Below are positions 11,101-20,500 of a DNA stretch of 61,719 nt, piece by piece. The notes beneath the pieces were generated by a model. The model did no database searches, was not told where the DNA came from, and saw only the letters and a list, made by a program, of their open reading frames with translations. Numbering within the stretch: the first letter of the stretch is position 1; each line of letters opens with the position of its first letter. This stretch comes from Isotricha intestinalis (lineage: Eukaryota > Ciliophora > Litostomatea > Vestibuliferida > Isotrichidae). Location of the stretch: NCBI GenBank assembly GCA_023807065.1, contig JAJJLU010000377.1, positions 1-61,719 of the forward strand. Reading direction: 5' to 3'. Position numbers and translations under genes: made by a program.

Positions 11101-13078
11101 AAATTTTGGTGGTTTTTTTTCAAAAAAACCACATGTTTCATTTAAAGATTTAGAAGAAGAAAAAGATGAAAAAACAGTAATTAAATTAGAATCAAATGAA
11201 GAAGAAGAAGAAGAAAATGAAGATAATCTATTTTTTTCAAAATCAAAAAATAAGAATAACCAATTTTTACAAAGTTCAAATGATGATGATATGGAAAATT
11301 CAGAATCTATTGAAAATGAAGAAGAAATCATTTACTATATTGGATGCTGTGATTCAAAAACTGAAAAAAAAAAAAAATTTAGCGAAATGACTGAAATTTA
11401 TTTGGAATTATTAGATTATGGTCAAATCAATTCTTCTGATCCTGGGTTTTTCTTACAAAGTTCTAGTAATCAATGCTTTGATAGTGATGCAGATAGTAAT
11501 ACTGATTCTGGAATTTTAACTTCAGGGAAAAAAGGAGGATTTGAATTGAAAAATATTAGATTAAAAAATCAAGATTATAATTTAACTAATAAAACAAAAA
11601 ATATTAATAATAATAAATCAAATCAAAATATGAATAAATTAATGAATTTAAATAATAATAATAATAATACAAATAATAATAATAATTTAAATAATAATAA
11701 TATATCTAAAAGCTTTTTTTCAAAGAATAAAAATCAAAATTCAGAAAATAAAGAATCTATAAGTAATATAACAGAGAAAAAACAAAGTTCAAATAATTTA
11801 AGAAATTCAACAAGTTCAAAATTATCTCAATCAACAAACCGTCATTTATCTTATCAATCATTAACAGAATCTCCAAATTATTCAAGTATGAATGGAATAA
11901 ATAATTTTCATTTAATATTAGAATTAGCAAAAGGAGGATACGGAAGAGTAGATTTATATAAAAAGAATACAACAGGAGATATGTATGCAATAAAAACTGT
12001 TGATATTCAAAATATGAAAAAAAAGAAATTATCATCCACTTTAAAAACAGAAACTTCAATATTAAATGAAATAAATAATGATTATTTAGTTAATTGTTAT
12101 TTTATTTGGAAAGATAAATTTAATTATTATTTCGCAATGGATTATATGCCAGGAGGAGATTTATTTGGTTTATTATCAAATATGATTATTCCACAAAAAA
12201 CAATTCAATTAATTTCAGCAGAAGTGATTTTAGGTCTACATTATTTACATAGTATAAATATTATTCATAAAGATTTAAAACCAGAAAATATATTAATATC
12301 AAAAGAAGGTCATTTTAAAATAACAGATTTTGGTTTGAGTCAAAATGAAAATAAAAATAAAGAATCAATATGTGACATTGATGGGTTGGATAAAAGTGAT
12401 TCTTCTTCACTTTCAAATGATAATGAAAATACTGTTGTAGGAACTTTGAATTATATGGCTCCTGAATTATTTACTAATGAATATGAAATTACTCCTTCAA
12501 TTGATTATTGGGCTTTTGGTGTTTTATTATTTGAATTATATACTTTTAAAGTCCCTTTTTATGACGAAAATCAAGAAAAAACCAAATTTAATATTATTAA
12601 TATGAAATTCAATTGGAGTGCTATGGATGATGAAGATGTTAAAAATAATTATAAAAATTTAAATGATGCTAAAGATCTTATTAATAAATTTATTGTTAAA
12701 AATCCTAAAGAAAGATGGTGTGATGAGGATATTGATAAAATTAAAAAACATAGTTTTTTTAAAGATTTTGATTGGGATAATATTAGAAATATTCATGATA
12801 AAGTTGTTATTGGATATTTAAAAAAAACTGTTGATAAAATAAATAAAAAAATTAAAGAAGCAAATAAAAAAAATCAAGAAAATAATAAAAGTATTATTTT
12901 AGAAAGAGTTAATAGTATTGCAAGTGTGAATGATAATAATGAAGGAGGATATTATGTTGCAAGAGTAGATAATTTGTCTAATAAAAATTATGAATTAATT
13001 AGAAGGAATTTTGTAAAAAAAGAGTTTAAAATTTCTGATAATGATGCTGTTGATTCTTTAATGTTAGACTTAAAATAA
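8195..13078 (+). CDS. AGC-family protein kinase, RIM15/IREH1/MAST-like
   Basis: A 1627-residue protein. A helical N-terminal region is followed near residues 429-455 by a CRIC-x-x-x-VP...H...C zinc-binding motif (EVCRICEQQVP, then HVNYC) like the one in yeast Rim15 and plant IREH1. A long low-complexity Asn/Ser/Lys region follows (about 680-1230). The kinase domain covers about 1235-1530: LAKGGYGRVDLY, YAIKTV, HKDLKPENIL near 1357, ITDFGLS near 1376, a roughly 30-residue acidic/serine insert before VGTLNYMAPEL. HKD replaces the usual HRD. The insertion between DFG and APE is typical of the RIM15/MAST/Greatwall group, which regulates PP2A in nutrient and cell-cycle control. Family assignment is firm; the pathway is inferred. 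Confidence 0.88.
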   Translation: MKLYRHVRGKSDTDFFIDKIYLDNIHYNMKSYKNSLSENLSDSDLEIKSYNPGRNKKKLGVKRYSIEYVPNIQISDIKDEFNQFIIHALLFKKHFDDDVIEGFILSQKTYLDIILKIMRELIRRFKLNYDKGDNLILTSLLNDKKDQDSELIEKIDKFDNVLQIMIETQPKDYYREVKNMILNEFEKSRYQIAQFLDNYQGKKKILMADQASKFFSNHRQNSNNILEDNFDSMNNEEITAFIVSISQIVLFSMSTISFKLDYYSLTMNCLMEKIKTYISTFIESSRKEYAIIQKLKGNQMKTLYFIDRIIFLSRTFTTLLYGDNERLNLNIFSSSGKYILNNFIEIISKCENLVLTSDEKLEKRRAMLNNTIFYSNKKEISQYKQYLQIFFFNNSNMNSELEQQFKFYFNTKLIVWKDVTLTVDSKKSFEVCRICEQQVPINEFILHVNYCKEQKIFYNQMKLVKTNLMKYIQMLEYFKDSFSIKDNNIFSPNNNLMKFFNKKSGSSFLGTPDFLLLNKKSSNSNKKSDLKFLDNLIKIYEYESGLPFDNYERNPKEISHLQSMLYFTLFLFIENQKEINFSKEVNEILGGIFQVLSKKITSIEYILTVMESKAKSNIYNLNSTTMLTKSCSRDNYIKFIENKNSLPLSNSFSILSRSNTKLPVRNKSFIISDEGNFSSTVNTVKNILSVNSTISSPAMSNFWKTKNATNIHRNDEINISNFFDKRSQTLEKGKCNLMRKKFNEKDFFDDSFRKDSSRNSKNNVKSSFNPDNSNGGFILSQGKKESKFLNLKPIKKKSTDEYCKSNIIKNNLNENNKKKTFQLFHKGNNKSKDEDKENKDDSEEEKGKLNIINTKEDSDSDDNDTMNYLKFLKGDISNISNNSNPNHNEITNSPSKKSLFHRNDSDINNSNNNIRKVNFGKKDENNDNIKENENKGKKENIPFFNMLKHNVDTNSSDNEKTSFHKKSSLNFGGFFSKKPHVSFKDLEEEKDEKTVIKLESNEEEEEENEDNLFFSKSKNKNNQFLQSSNDDDMENSESIENEEEIIYYIGCCDSKTEKKKKFSEMTEIYLELLDYGQINSSDPGFFLQSSSNQCFDSDADSNTDSGILTSGKKGGFELKNIRLKNQDYNLTNKTKNINNNKSNQNMNKLMNLNNNNNNTNNNNNLNNNNISKSFFSKNKNQNSENKESISNITEKKQSSNNLRNSTSSKLSQSTNRHLSYQSLTESPNYSSMNGINNFHLILELAKGGYGRVDLYKKNTTGDMYAIKTVDIQNMKKKKLSSTLKTETSILNEINNDYLVNCYFIWKDKFNYYFAMDYMPGGDLFGLLSNMIIPQKTIQLISAEVILGLHYLHSINIIHKDLKPENILISKEGHFKITDFGLSQNENKNKESICDIDGLDKSDSSSLSNDNENTVVGTLNYMAPELFTNEYEITPSIDYWAFGVLLFELYTFKVPFYDENQEKTKFNIINMKFNWSAMDDEDVKNNYKNLNDAKDLINKFIVKNPKERWCDEDIDKIKKHSFFKDFDWDNIRNIHDKVVIGYLKKTVDKINKKIKEANKKNQENNKSIILERVNSIASVNDNNEGGYYVARVDNLSNKNYELIRRNFVKKEFKISDNDAVDSLMLDLK

Positions 13079-13135
13079 ATTAATATATATACATATTTAT
13101 AATATAATATATAATATAAATTAATAAAAGTTGAT

Positions 13136-13852
13136 TTATTCTTTATATATTATTTGACGATAAATTTCATCTGATTCAAATATATTTTGTAAAGTTAATT
13201 TTATATTTTCATCATTTATATTTATTAAATATAATAAATTATATAAATCTTCACTTTCATTTGAATTTAACCAGGTTTTTATTTTATCTTTTAATTGAGT
13301 ATTTTTTATTTCTTTTTCACGTTCAACTTTTTTCTCATTATTTGAATTAGATAAAAGATTAATTCTTTTATTAACTAAAATTTCTCCGTTTTTCTGATTT
13401 ATATTAAAAAGTTTTAAAAGTATTATTTCAATTTTTTCCATTTCATTTTCAATTTGATCATTTGATTTTAAATTTTTCACAAAAAAATAAATATCTTTTT
13501 GAATAATATCATCATTATTATCAAAATATTTCAATTGTTTATTTTCATCATAAATATCATATTTCTTTTTTAATTTAATTAAAAATTTCTGAGCATGAGA
13601 TCTAATTTGAGTACTTGTTCTTGTTTTAACATATTTTTCAATTTTTTTCCAATCATTTCCATATAATAAACATCCTTTAATAAAACTAATGTGTTCTTCT
13701 TTAATCCAACGACCTTTGCTATTAATTTTATTGTTTTTTATTATATTTTTATTTTTGAATTGCTCATTCATTTTATTACATAAATTTATGTTTTGAGAAT
13801 TTATGTTTTGTATTTCTGAGTTTTGAGAATCTATTGATATATCATTTATCAT
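13136..13852 (-). CDS. Single-Myb SHAQKYF-type transcription factor
   Basis: A 238-residue protein with one SANT/Myb repeat at about 46-98. Tryptophans occur at KGRWIKEEH and GNDWKKIEKYV, and the third helix carries RSHAQKFLIKLKKK, the SHAQKYF-class signature known from plants, ciliates and amoebae. Such proteins bind I-box or similar A/T-containing DNA motifs as transcription factors. The remainder is acidic and Asn-rich with no other domain. The gene converges on the upstream AGC kinase, with under 60 bp between stops. Confidence 0.88.
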   Translation of the reverse strand: MINDISIDSQNSEIQNINSQNINLCNKMNEQFKNKNIIKNNKINSKGRWIKEEHISFIKGCLLYGNDWKKIEKYVKTRTSTQIRSHAQKFLIKLKKKYDIYDENKQLKYFDNNDDIIQKDIYFFVKNLKSNDQIENEMEKIEIILLKLFNINQKNGEILVNKRINLLSNSNNEKKVEREKEIKNTQLKDKIKTWLNSNESEDLYNLLYLININDENIKLTLQNIFESDEIYRQIIYKE

Positions 13853-14371
13853 TTTTATGATTGTTTAATTTTTTGATTTATTATTATATCTTGCAAAGTA
13901 TCTTTTGATTTTTTAATTATTTTTTTTTCAAAAATTATTTTAGAGTTCTTTTTTCAATTTATTAATTGGATAAATTAAAAAGAGTGTATTCGGAAAATTA
14001 AACAAAAATATAAATTTTATTTCTTCATTATAATTCAATTTATTCAAACATCATTTGATTCAAATTTTAAATATTTAATTAACCTAAATTCATTAATAAT
14101 ATGATTATAAAAATTATAATTAATTTTTCTCATTGTTGGAAAATAAGAATTTGAAAATTTTAATATTTCCAAAAAAACTTAATATCTCTATTTATTATAA
14201 ATATAAGATTTATATTATTATTTTTAATTATTTTCATTGAGAATAAGAAGGAATAAATTATTAAATAAATAATTAAATTGAAAAGAAATAATAATTTATT
14301 TTTAAATATTCCATAATTTCAAAAAAAATTAAATTCAAAATTTAATAAATTTCTTTTATTTATAACATAGA
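13853..14371. other. Intergenic region, nothing recognised
   Basis: About 520 bp of A/T-rich sequence between the Myb gene start and the 3' end of the UBX relic. No coding or RNA signal was seen. Confidence 0.45.
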
Positions 14372-15309
14372 TTAATAAAAGTATTTTATGATTTTTTCAA
14401 AATTTTTTTTAACATTTTTATTTCCATCAAGATATCTAAATAATATTATGCATTTATTTGTATTTGAATCTTTTGATTCTTGAGGTAAATTTTTTTTAAT
14501 AAATTCAATTATTTATTCTTCTTTTTTATTCTTTTTCTTCTAAAATTTTTCTTTGTTTTTCTTTTCTTTTATTTTCTGATTCTTCTAAATCTTTTTTTTA
14601 ATAACATCTCATAAAATTAAAAATATAATCTTCGCTACAATAATTTCATTCAATACCATTATTATTATTTTAACGATTTGATAAATTATTTAATTTGATT
14701 AAAGTTTCTTTTATTGAAACAATTTTAAATTTCTTTGGTTTTGTTTTCCCATTATTGCAAAAGTCTTTTTGTATTCTTTTTAAAAATTTAAAATTAGTAT
14801 AACTGGTAAATTAGGTAAATTAATTTGTTTTAATATTTCAATTCCAATTTATATTCATATAGGAAATAAAGTTTTATAATTTAATAATTTTATTCTCTAA
14901 ATTTCTTTTTATTGCTTCAATAATATTTTCATTGGATTTGCATTATTATAATTATAAATAAAAAGAATAAATTTTATCTTTCAAAATATTTATTTATAAT
15001 AAAAGATCCATAATTAAAATATATCCACTAAATTTTTTAAATTCTTAAACATTTTTTCCAGACAAGAAACTTTTAAAAGGGATAATAATAAGATCTTCTT
15101 CATATTTTGATAAATTTGAAGTATTTTAGTATTCTTTTATAATAATTTGAATTTTTTGAGGAATTATTCTATTTTCTTTATAAAACAATAATAGTGCTTT
15201 TGTTCATCCCAATTTAGTTTTTGTAAATAATTAACTACAAAATCATTACTATTTCTGTTGATAAATTAAAATATTTGATTTTTTCTACTTAATTAACATC
15301 ATCTTCCAT
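14372..15309 (-). pseudogene. Decayed UAS-UBX domain gene (UBXN7/FAF-like)
   Basis: Translating the minus strand in pieces gives the domain order of a p97/Cdc48 adaptor. A UBA-like helix comes first (FVVNYLQKLNWDEQK, then LLLFYKEN in the next frame), then a stretch ending PFKSFLSGK. A UAS/thioredoxin-like segment follows (ILKQINLPNLPVILILNF, then KEYKKTFAIMG), then a Glu/Lys/Arg helix (EESENKRKEKQRKILEEKE). A UBX start comes last (NLPQESKDSNT, ILFRYLDGNKN), ending in TAA at 14372. The frame is broken several times by single-base shifts (for example a short A-run between DEQK and LLLF) and by about ten TAA codons plus a few TGA. The 5' end is taken as the ATG at 15307-15309. It cannot make a full product under the standard code. 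Confidence 0.7.
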
Positions 15310-15391
15310 TTAAAGTAATATAATTGAAATTTAATTTTTGAATATTTAATATTTATTTATTTATTATAATGTAACTTAAATAAATTTAATA

Positions 15392-16579
15392 ATGGATAAA
15401 GAAGATAATTCATTAGAATATGATAATGAAGAAGACAGAGAAGAAAAAGAAGAAAATGAAAATGAAGAAAAAAATGAAAATGAAGAAAAAGAAGAAAATG
15501 AAAATGAAGAAAAAAATGAAAACGAAGAAAAAGAAGAAAATGAAGAGGAAGAAAAAAATGAAAATGAATTTGAACATGAAAATAAAGAGGAAGAAAATAA
15601 TGAAAATGAAAATGAAAAAGAAGAAGAAAAATTAAATGAAGAAAAAAATGAAAATGAAAAAGAAGAAGAAAAATTAAATGAAAAAAAAGAAGAAAATGAA
15701 AATGAAAAAAAAGAAGAAAAATTAAAAGAAGAAGAAGAAGAAAAAAAGGAAGAAGAAGAAAAAAAAGAAGAAGAGAAAATAGATACATCTGAATTAGAAT
15801 TAGAAAATAAAACATTAGAAGAAGAAAATTCAAGATTAGCAATTGAAAATGAAAAATTGACTCAAAAATTATCAAAATTAAAGCAAAGTGTATTATTAAT
15901 AAAATCAAAATTAGATAATGATATAACAAATCAATTAGAACAAAAAAAAAAGACAATAAAAAATTTAAATCAAATGATAAAAGAATCGAATCTAACAATT
16001 TCAAAATTAGAAAATAAAATAAAAAAAAAAAATGAATATCAAAATGATTTAAACATATTTCGATCAAGAATGGAAGTTGCTTTAAAAGAAAATTCAGATA
16101 TAGAAGAATTATTAAACATCCAAGAAGAAGAAATAAAAAATTTATCTTTAAATAATACGAAATATTCAAATGATATTTCTGGTAAAAGCATTAATATAGA
16201 AAATATTAATAAAGATATGATTACTTTTAATAAAATTTTAATTGAAAGTAAACAAAATATTCAAAAACTTAAACAAAAAATAAAAAAAAAGGATGAGGAA
16301 GAAATTAAAAGACAAAATTTAATTAGTGAAAAAATTAATGAAATTACTATGTTAAAAGAACTTATTGAATCTTTAAAATATCAAAAAGATCAAAGTAACA
16401 TGAATATAAATAACAATAATATTAATAATAATGATTTTACCAGTTTACTTAATCAATCTCCTTCAAAACTAAATATTGAAGAGGAAGTTTTAAATAATGT
16501 CAAACCTGGATTAAATGATATTGAAGAAGATAATTTAAAAGAAATTGCAGGATTAATGAAAAAAGTATTAGAAGAATAA
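15392..16579 (+). CDS. Acidic Glu/Asn-repeat, coiled-coil protein; function unknown
   Basis: A 395-residue protein. Residues 10-130 are an expanded low-complexity block built from Glu-Asn-Glu-Lys-type words, encoded by imperfect GAA/AAT repeats. Residues 135-360 form a long heptad-rich coiled coil (LELENKTLEEENSRLAIENE, EKLTQKLSKLKQS), and the C-terminus (LNDIEEDNLKEIAGLMKK) may be a short amphipathic helix. No catalytic domain is present. Such proteins are often cytoskeletal or basal-body scaffolds, but nothing here proves that. The coding strand is clear from the coiled coil; the opposite-strand open frame is a shadow of the repeat. Confidence 0.8.
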   Translation: MDKEDNSLEYDNEEDREEKEENENEEKNENEEKEENENEEKNENEEKEENEEEEKNENEFEHENKEEENNENENEKEEEKLNEEKNENEKEEEKLNEKKEENENEKKEEKLKEEEEEKKEEEEKKEEEKIDTSELELENKTLEEENSRLAIENEKLTQKLSKLKQSVLLIKSKLDNDITNQLEQKKKTIKNLNQMIKESNLTISKLENKIKKKNEYQNDLNIFRSRMEVALKENSDIEELLNIQEEEIKNLSLNNTKYSNDISGKSINIENINKDMITFNKILIESKQNIQKLKQKIKKKDEEEIKRQNLISEKINEITMLKELIESLKYQKDQSNMNINNNNINNNDFTSLLNQSPSKLNIEEEVLNNVKPGLNDIEEDNLKEIAGLMKKVLEE

Positions 16580-17505
16580 AATTATAATTAATTCAAAAAA
16601 TCATTTATTATAAATCTCCTTATTATTATATTAAAAAAGCATATAATTAAAATTTTTAAAAATTTAAATTAATTTTTATTTTAATTCAAAAGAAGAAAAA
16701 AAATGTTAAATTTATTTCTTTTAATTTAAAAAAGGATATATATTAGATTTAATTTTTTTCTAATAATTTTCATTTTAAATAATAAAGTCATATCTCTGTT
16801 AAAAAAAAAGTTATTTTTTCCTTTTTAGAAAATAAAATTTCAAAACTCAAAAAGAGTTTAAAAATATATTCAAAAACATTCTAATTTAATTAAAAAATAT
16901 ATAAATAATTGATGAAGAATTTAATAAATTTAAATACCAAGAAGTTGAGAAAAAATAAATATTCTATTTTTGTAAAATTTGAAAAGAGAAATTCCTTTTT
17001 AAACTCTTTTAATAAATTAGATTTAATTTTTAAAAACCATCAAAATAAATAAAAAAGAAAATTATATGAATGAAAAATTAACTAATTATTTATCAATTCA
17101 AAATATAATAATTCCATTATAATTTTCTTCTATTATAGAAAACAAATTTTTGTTTTAAATTAATTCTTGGATTTTTGGAATGAACTACTAACAAAAATTT
17201 GACTTTTTAAGAAATTTTATTGAATTCTTGAATAAATTAATTATTTTGTGGATAAGGATTATTTATTGTAAATTCTAATCTTAATTTATTTCAATCTGTT
17301 TTTATTTAATGCATTTATTTAAATTCAATTTATTTGTATTTCTTTTATGTAGAGGGAATTATTTTTTAGTTCAAATAATGTGTTTCTTTAATTCTATAGA
17401 AAAGTCTACATTTATTTTTTCTTTATTTTTAAATCACTTTTTAGATTAATATTTTTTATTAATTAAAATTTAATGATTATATATTAAATATAAAAAATAT
17501 AATTA
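16580..17505. other. Intergenic region, nothing recognised
   Basis: About 925 bp of A/T-rich sequence between two converging genes, longer than most 3'-3' gaps in this window. I looked for gene relics and structured RNA and saw nothing convincing. Confidence 0.4.
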
Positions 17506-20500
17506 TTAATTTTCCAAACTTTTTGCTTTTTTTATAGGGAAAAATTCAATTTTATGTTGCTTAATAGAATTGAAAACTTGAAAATCAATAGAATTTAAAT
17601 CATGTTCATCGGTTTTTCTAATTTTCAAAATATATTTAAAATAATTTTCAATATTATGTTCATGTTGTTGATGATAATCAAAATCAATTCCTTTAATTTG
17701 GAAATTACTTCTATGTAAGGAGCAAATAAAGCAAACATTAGTTTTTTCTTCATCAATGAGATTATTTTGTTCTCTTAAAGCTTGAAAAGTATCAACAATA
17801 ATACCATTAATAATATTTAATACAATTAAAATAATAATAAAATAAAAAACCCAACTAAAAATAAATTCACTCCAAAAACCATCTTGACTATCAATTTTAA
17901 TATTAAAAGGAACTCCTCCTGCTCTTATTCCATAATTAAATAAATATAAGAAGCATTCTAAATATGAGGAACATAATTCAGTTCCATCATCTAAAGTTCT
18001 AAAATAAAATAATGTTACTGAAGCATAAAATAATATTAATATTACTAATAAAAATGCTGTTGATAAAAATTGCTTATATCTTACTTGAATTGAAAATAAA
18101 ACACTTCTTATTGTGTCAAATATATTAAATATAGGGAATAATTGTAAAGAAAATAAAAATCTAAATTTTTTAAATAATATTGCAGGAATTCCAACTAATA
18201 AAGTTGCAACAAAGGGGAAAATTTCCATATTAAACATAGATGAAAAAATAAATGAAAAAAAATCCCAAAAATTTTCCTTTTCAGTAATTAATTGAAGATG
18301 CTTCATATAAGTAAAAGTATACCAATTTAATATTAAAGCCGATAAAAATATTAAATGAAGAAAAGCAAATGGTATCATTACAGTAGAAAAGAAATTATTA
18401 TTTTTACCATATATTAAACATATATTGGTAAATATTGCACATGCTGCATTTACTATTTCTAAATCTGGATATCTTATTTGAAAAAGGAATAATAATAATT
18501 TATTATTATTTAATGATTTTCTCATCATTATTAAATTATCTATTTCTGAATAATAATTTAATATTGAATTTAATTTAGCGTTAAAATTTGTATAATCTGC
18601 TTTTTGTAAAAAAGAAATTGTATCTCTTTGTTCTAAAAAGAGAGAATCTGGATGAACCATAAAAAATACATTTTCAAAATTTGTTTTTTTACTACAATTA
18701 CTATTTCTAAAATTAATGACTTTATTTTTGAAATTTTTACTAAAGAAATTATTATATCTATAAACTTCTTTTTCATCTTTTGATTTATCTTCAGTAAAAG
18801 AAATTTCATTTTTTTTAATAATTGTAGAACAAAAAGAATAATATTCTTTTCTAAGTAATTTCATAGAATTTTCTTCTTCTGCTTGAGGATCATAAATTAA
18901 TTCTTTTAAAGAATTTAAAATTTGATGAATTTGATCACCTAAAGCTTTATCTTTAAAAGAATTAATTCTTTGAATGTATAAAAATATTCCTGTTGAAATA
19001 TTAAATAAAGGATCATCAACTAATTTTTCATCATACTCAATAAATAATTCTAATAAATCATTTGAACATCCTGATTTTATTGTTTGATTTCCAGTTATTT
19101 TAATTATTAATTTTCTAAAAGCATTTATTGCCACACTTAATAATTTTTTAGGATTTAATTTTAAAATAACTGGAATTTTAATTCTAATTGGATTAGAATT
19201 TTCTTCAATGAAACAATTTAAATAAGTTATAAAGAAACTTATTATTCCTTCATATTCTGAATTTGAATCTACATAATCTAAAAATTGATAATGTTTTCTA
19301 AAATATAATTCTAAACCTGAATGACTAATTTCATCAGTTGATGTAGATAAATCTTCGAAATTTTCAGGATAAGTTCCTTGAATAATTTCAATTAAAAAAT
19401 CAGTAACTTTTTCTAATAAAGGATTAAAATATTCAAAATTAAAATTTCTAAAATTATCTAATAATTCAACTTTTTCTAATGAATGTTTCATATTTTCTAA
19501 AATTAAAATAGGAATTCTAAAAATAAAAGGAATAAAAATATCTTTTCCAAATACCTCTAAATCAACAGTTCCAATTGCTTTGTCATAATTAATATACATA
19601 GTTTGAAAAAGAGGATTATGATCTTCACAAAATAATCTTAAAAATTCAAGAACATTAATAAAAATATTATAATATCTTGAATAACCTGGATCTATTCTAT
19701 TAAATTCAATAAAAATAAATTGAATTAAAAAAGGTAATTGTTTATTGATTAATATATTAACTAATTCTTTTCCTTTATTAGATTCATCAACAACAATATC
19801 TTGCCAATGAGCAGGATTACTTTTAAAACACAAATCAATACTTTCAATAATAGTACTTTTATTTTCAACAAAAGTACTTATATATGGATTATAAAAAATT
19901 CCTAAATGATCTAATTTTTCCCTTTGTAATTTTAATTTTGTTGTTAAATCTTTTATTGATCTTCTATGATTTCCTATTAATAATGATGTTGATGATTGAG
20001 GTCTATTTGCTGGTTCTCTTATTGTTCCAAATTTTATCGCCTTTCTATTGAGATTTAATACATTTAAAGTAGATTGGTTATCTCTTGGATAAACAAAACG
20101 ATTTAATAAATCTAAAGCAATTATTCTTTGAAGGCTCTCTTTTTGCTCATCTATAAATATTGAATGAAATATATTGTTTTCTTCATAATTTGATTTCTTT
20201 TCATTATAATCCTCTATTACTGGAGGTACAATTACTAATAAATCTCTTTTGTTTGTATCTTTTATTTTTACGTGAGTTTTATCTATTTCTATTTTTTCTG
20301 GTTTAAATATCTTTTTATATATTTTGAAATTCTTTATATTATCACATAAATGCTTTAATATTAAATTTATATTTAATAATTGTGTGTTTCTACTTTCTAA
20401 ATATTCTACACTTTCAGAAACTATTGTTACTAAATTTTGAATATTATCTGTTTCTAAATCTTTCCTCCATATTTCTAATGTTTTTCCATTTTGAATGTCA

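Noticed and set aside
15357..16169. Long minus-strand open frame opposite the acidic coiled-coil gene
   Set aside because: It is a Leu/Phe/His-rich shadow of the Glu/Asn repeat read backwards; the plus strand has a proper coiled coil after the repeat.
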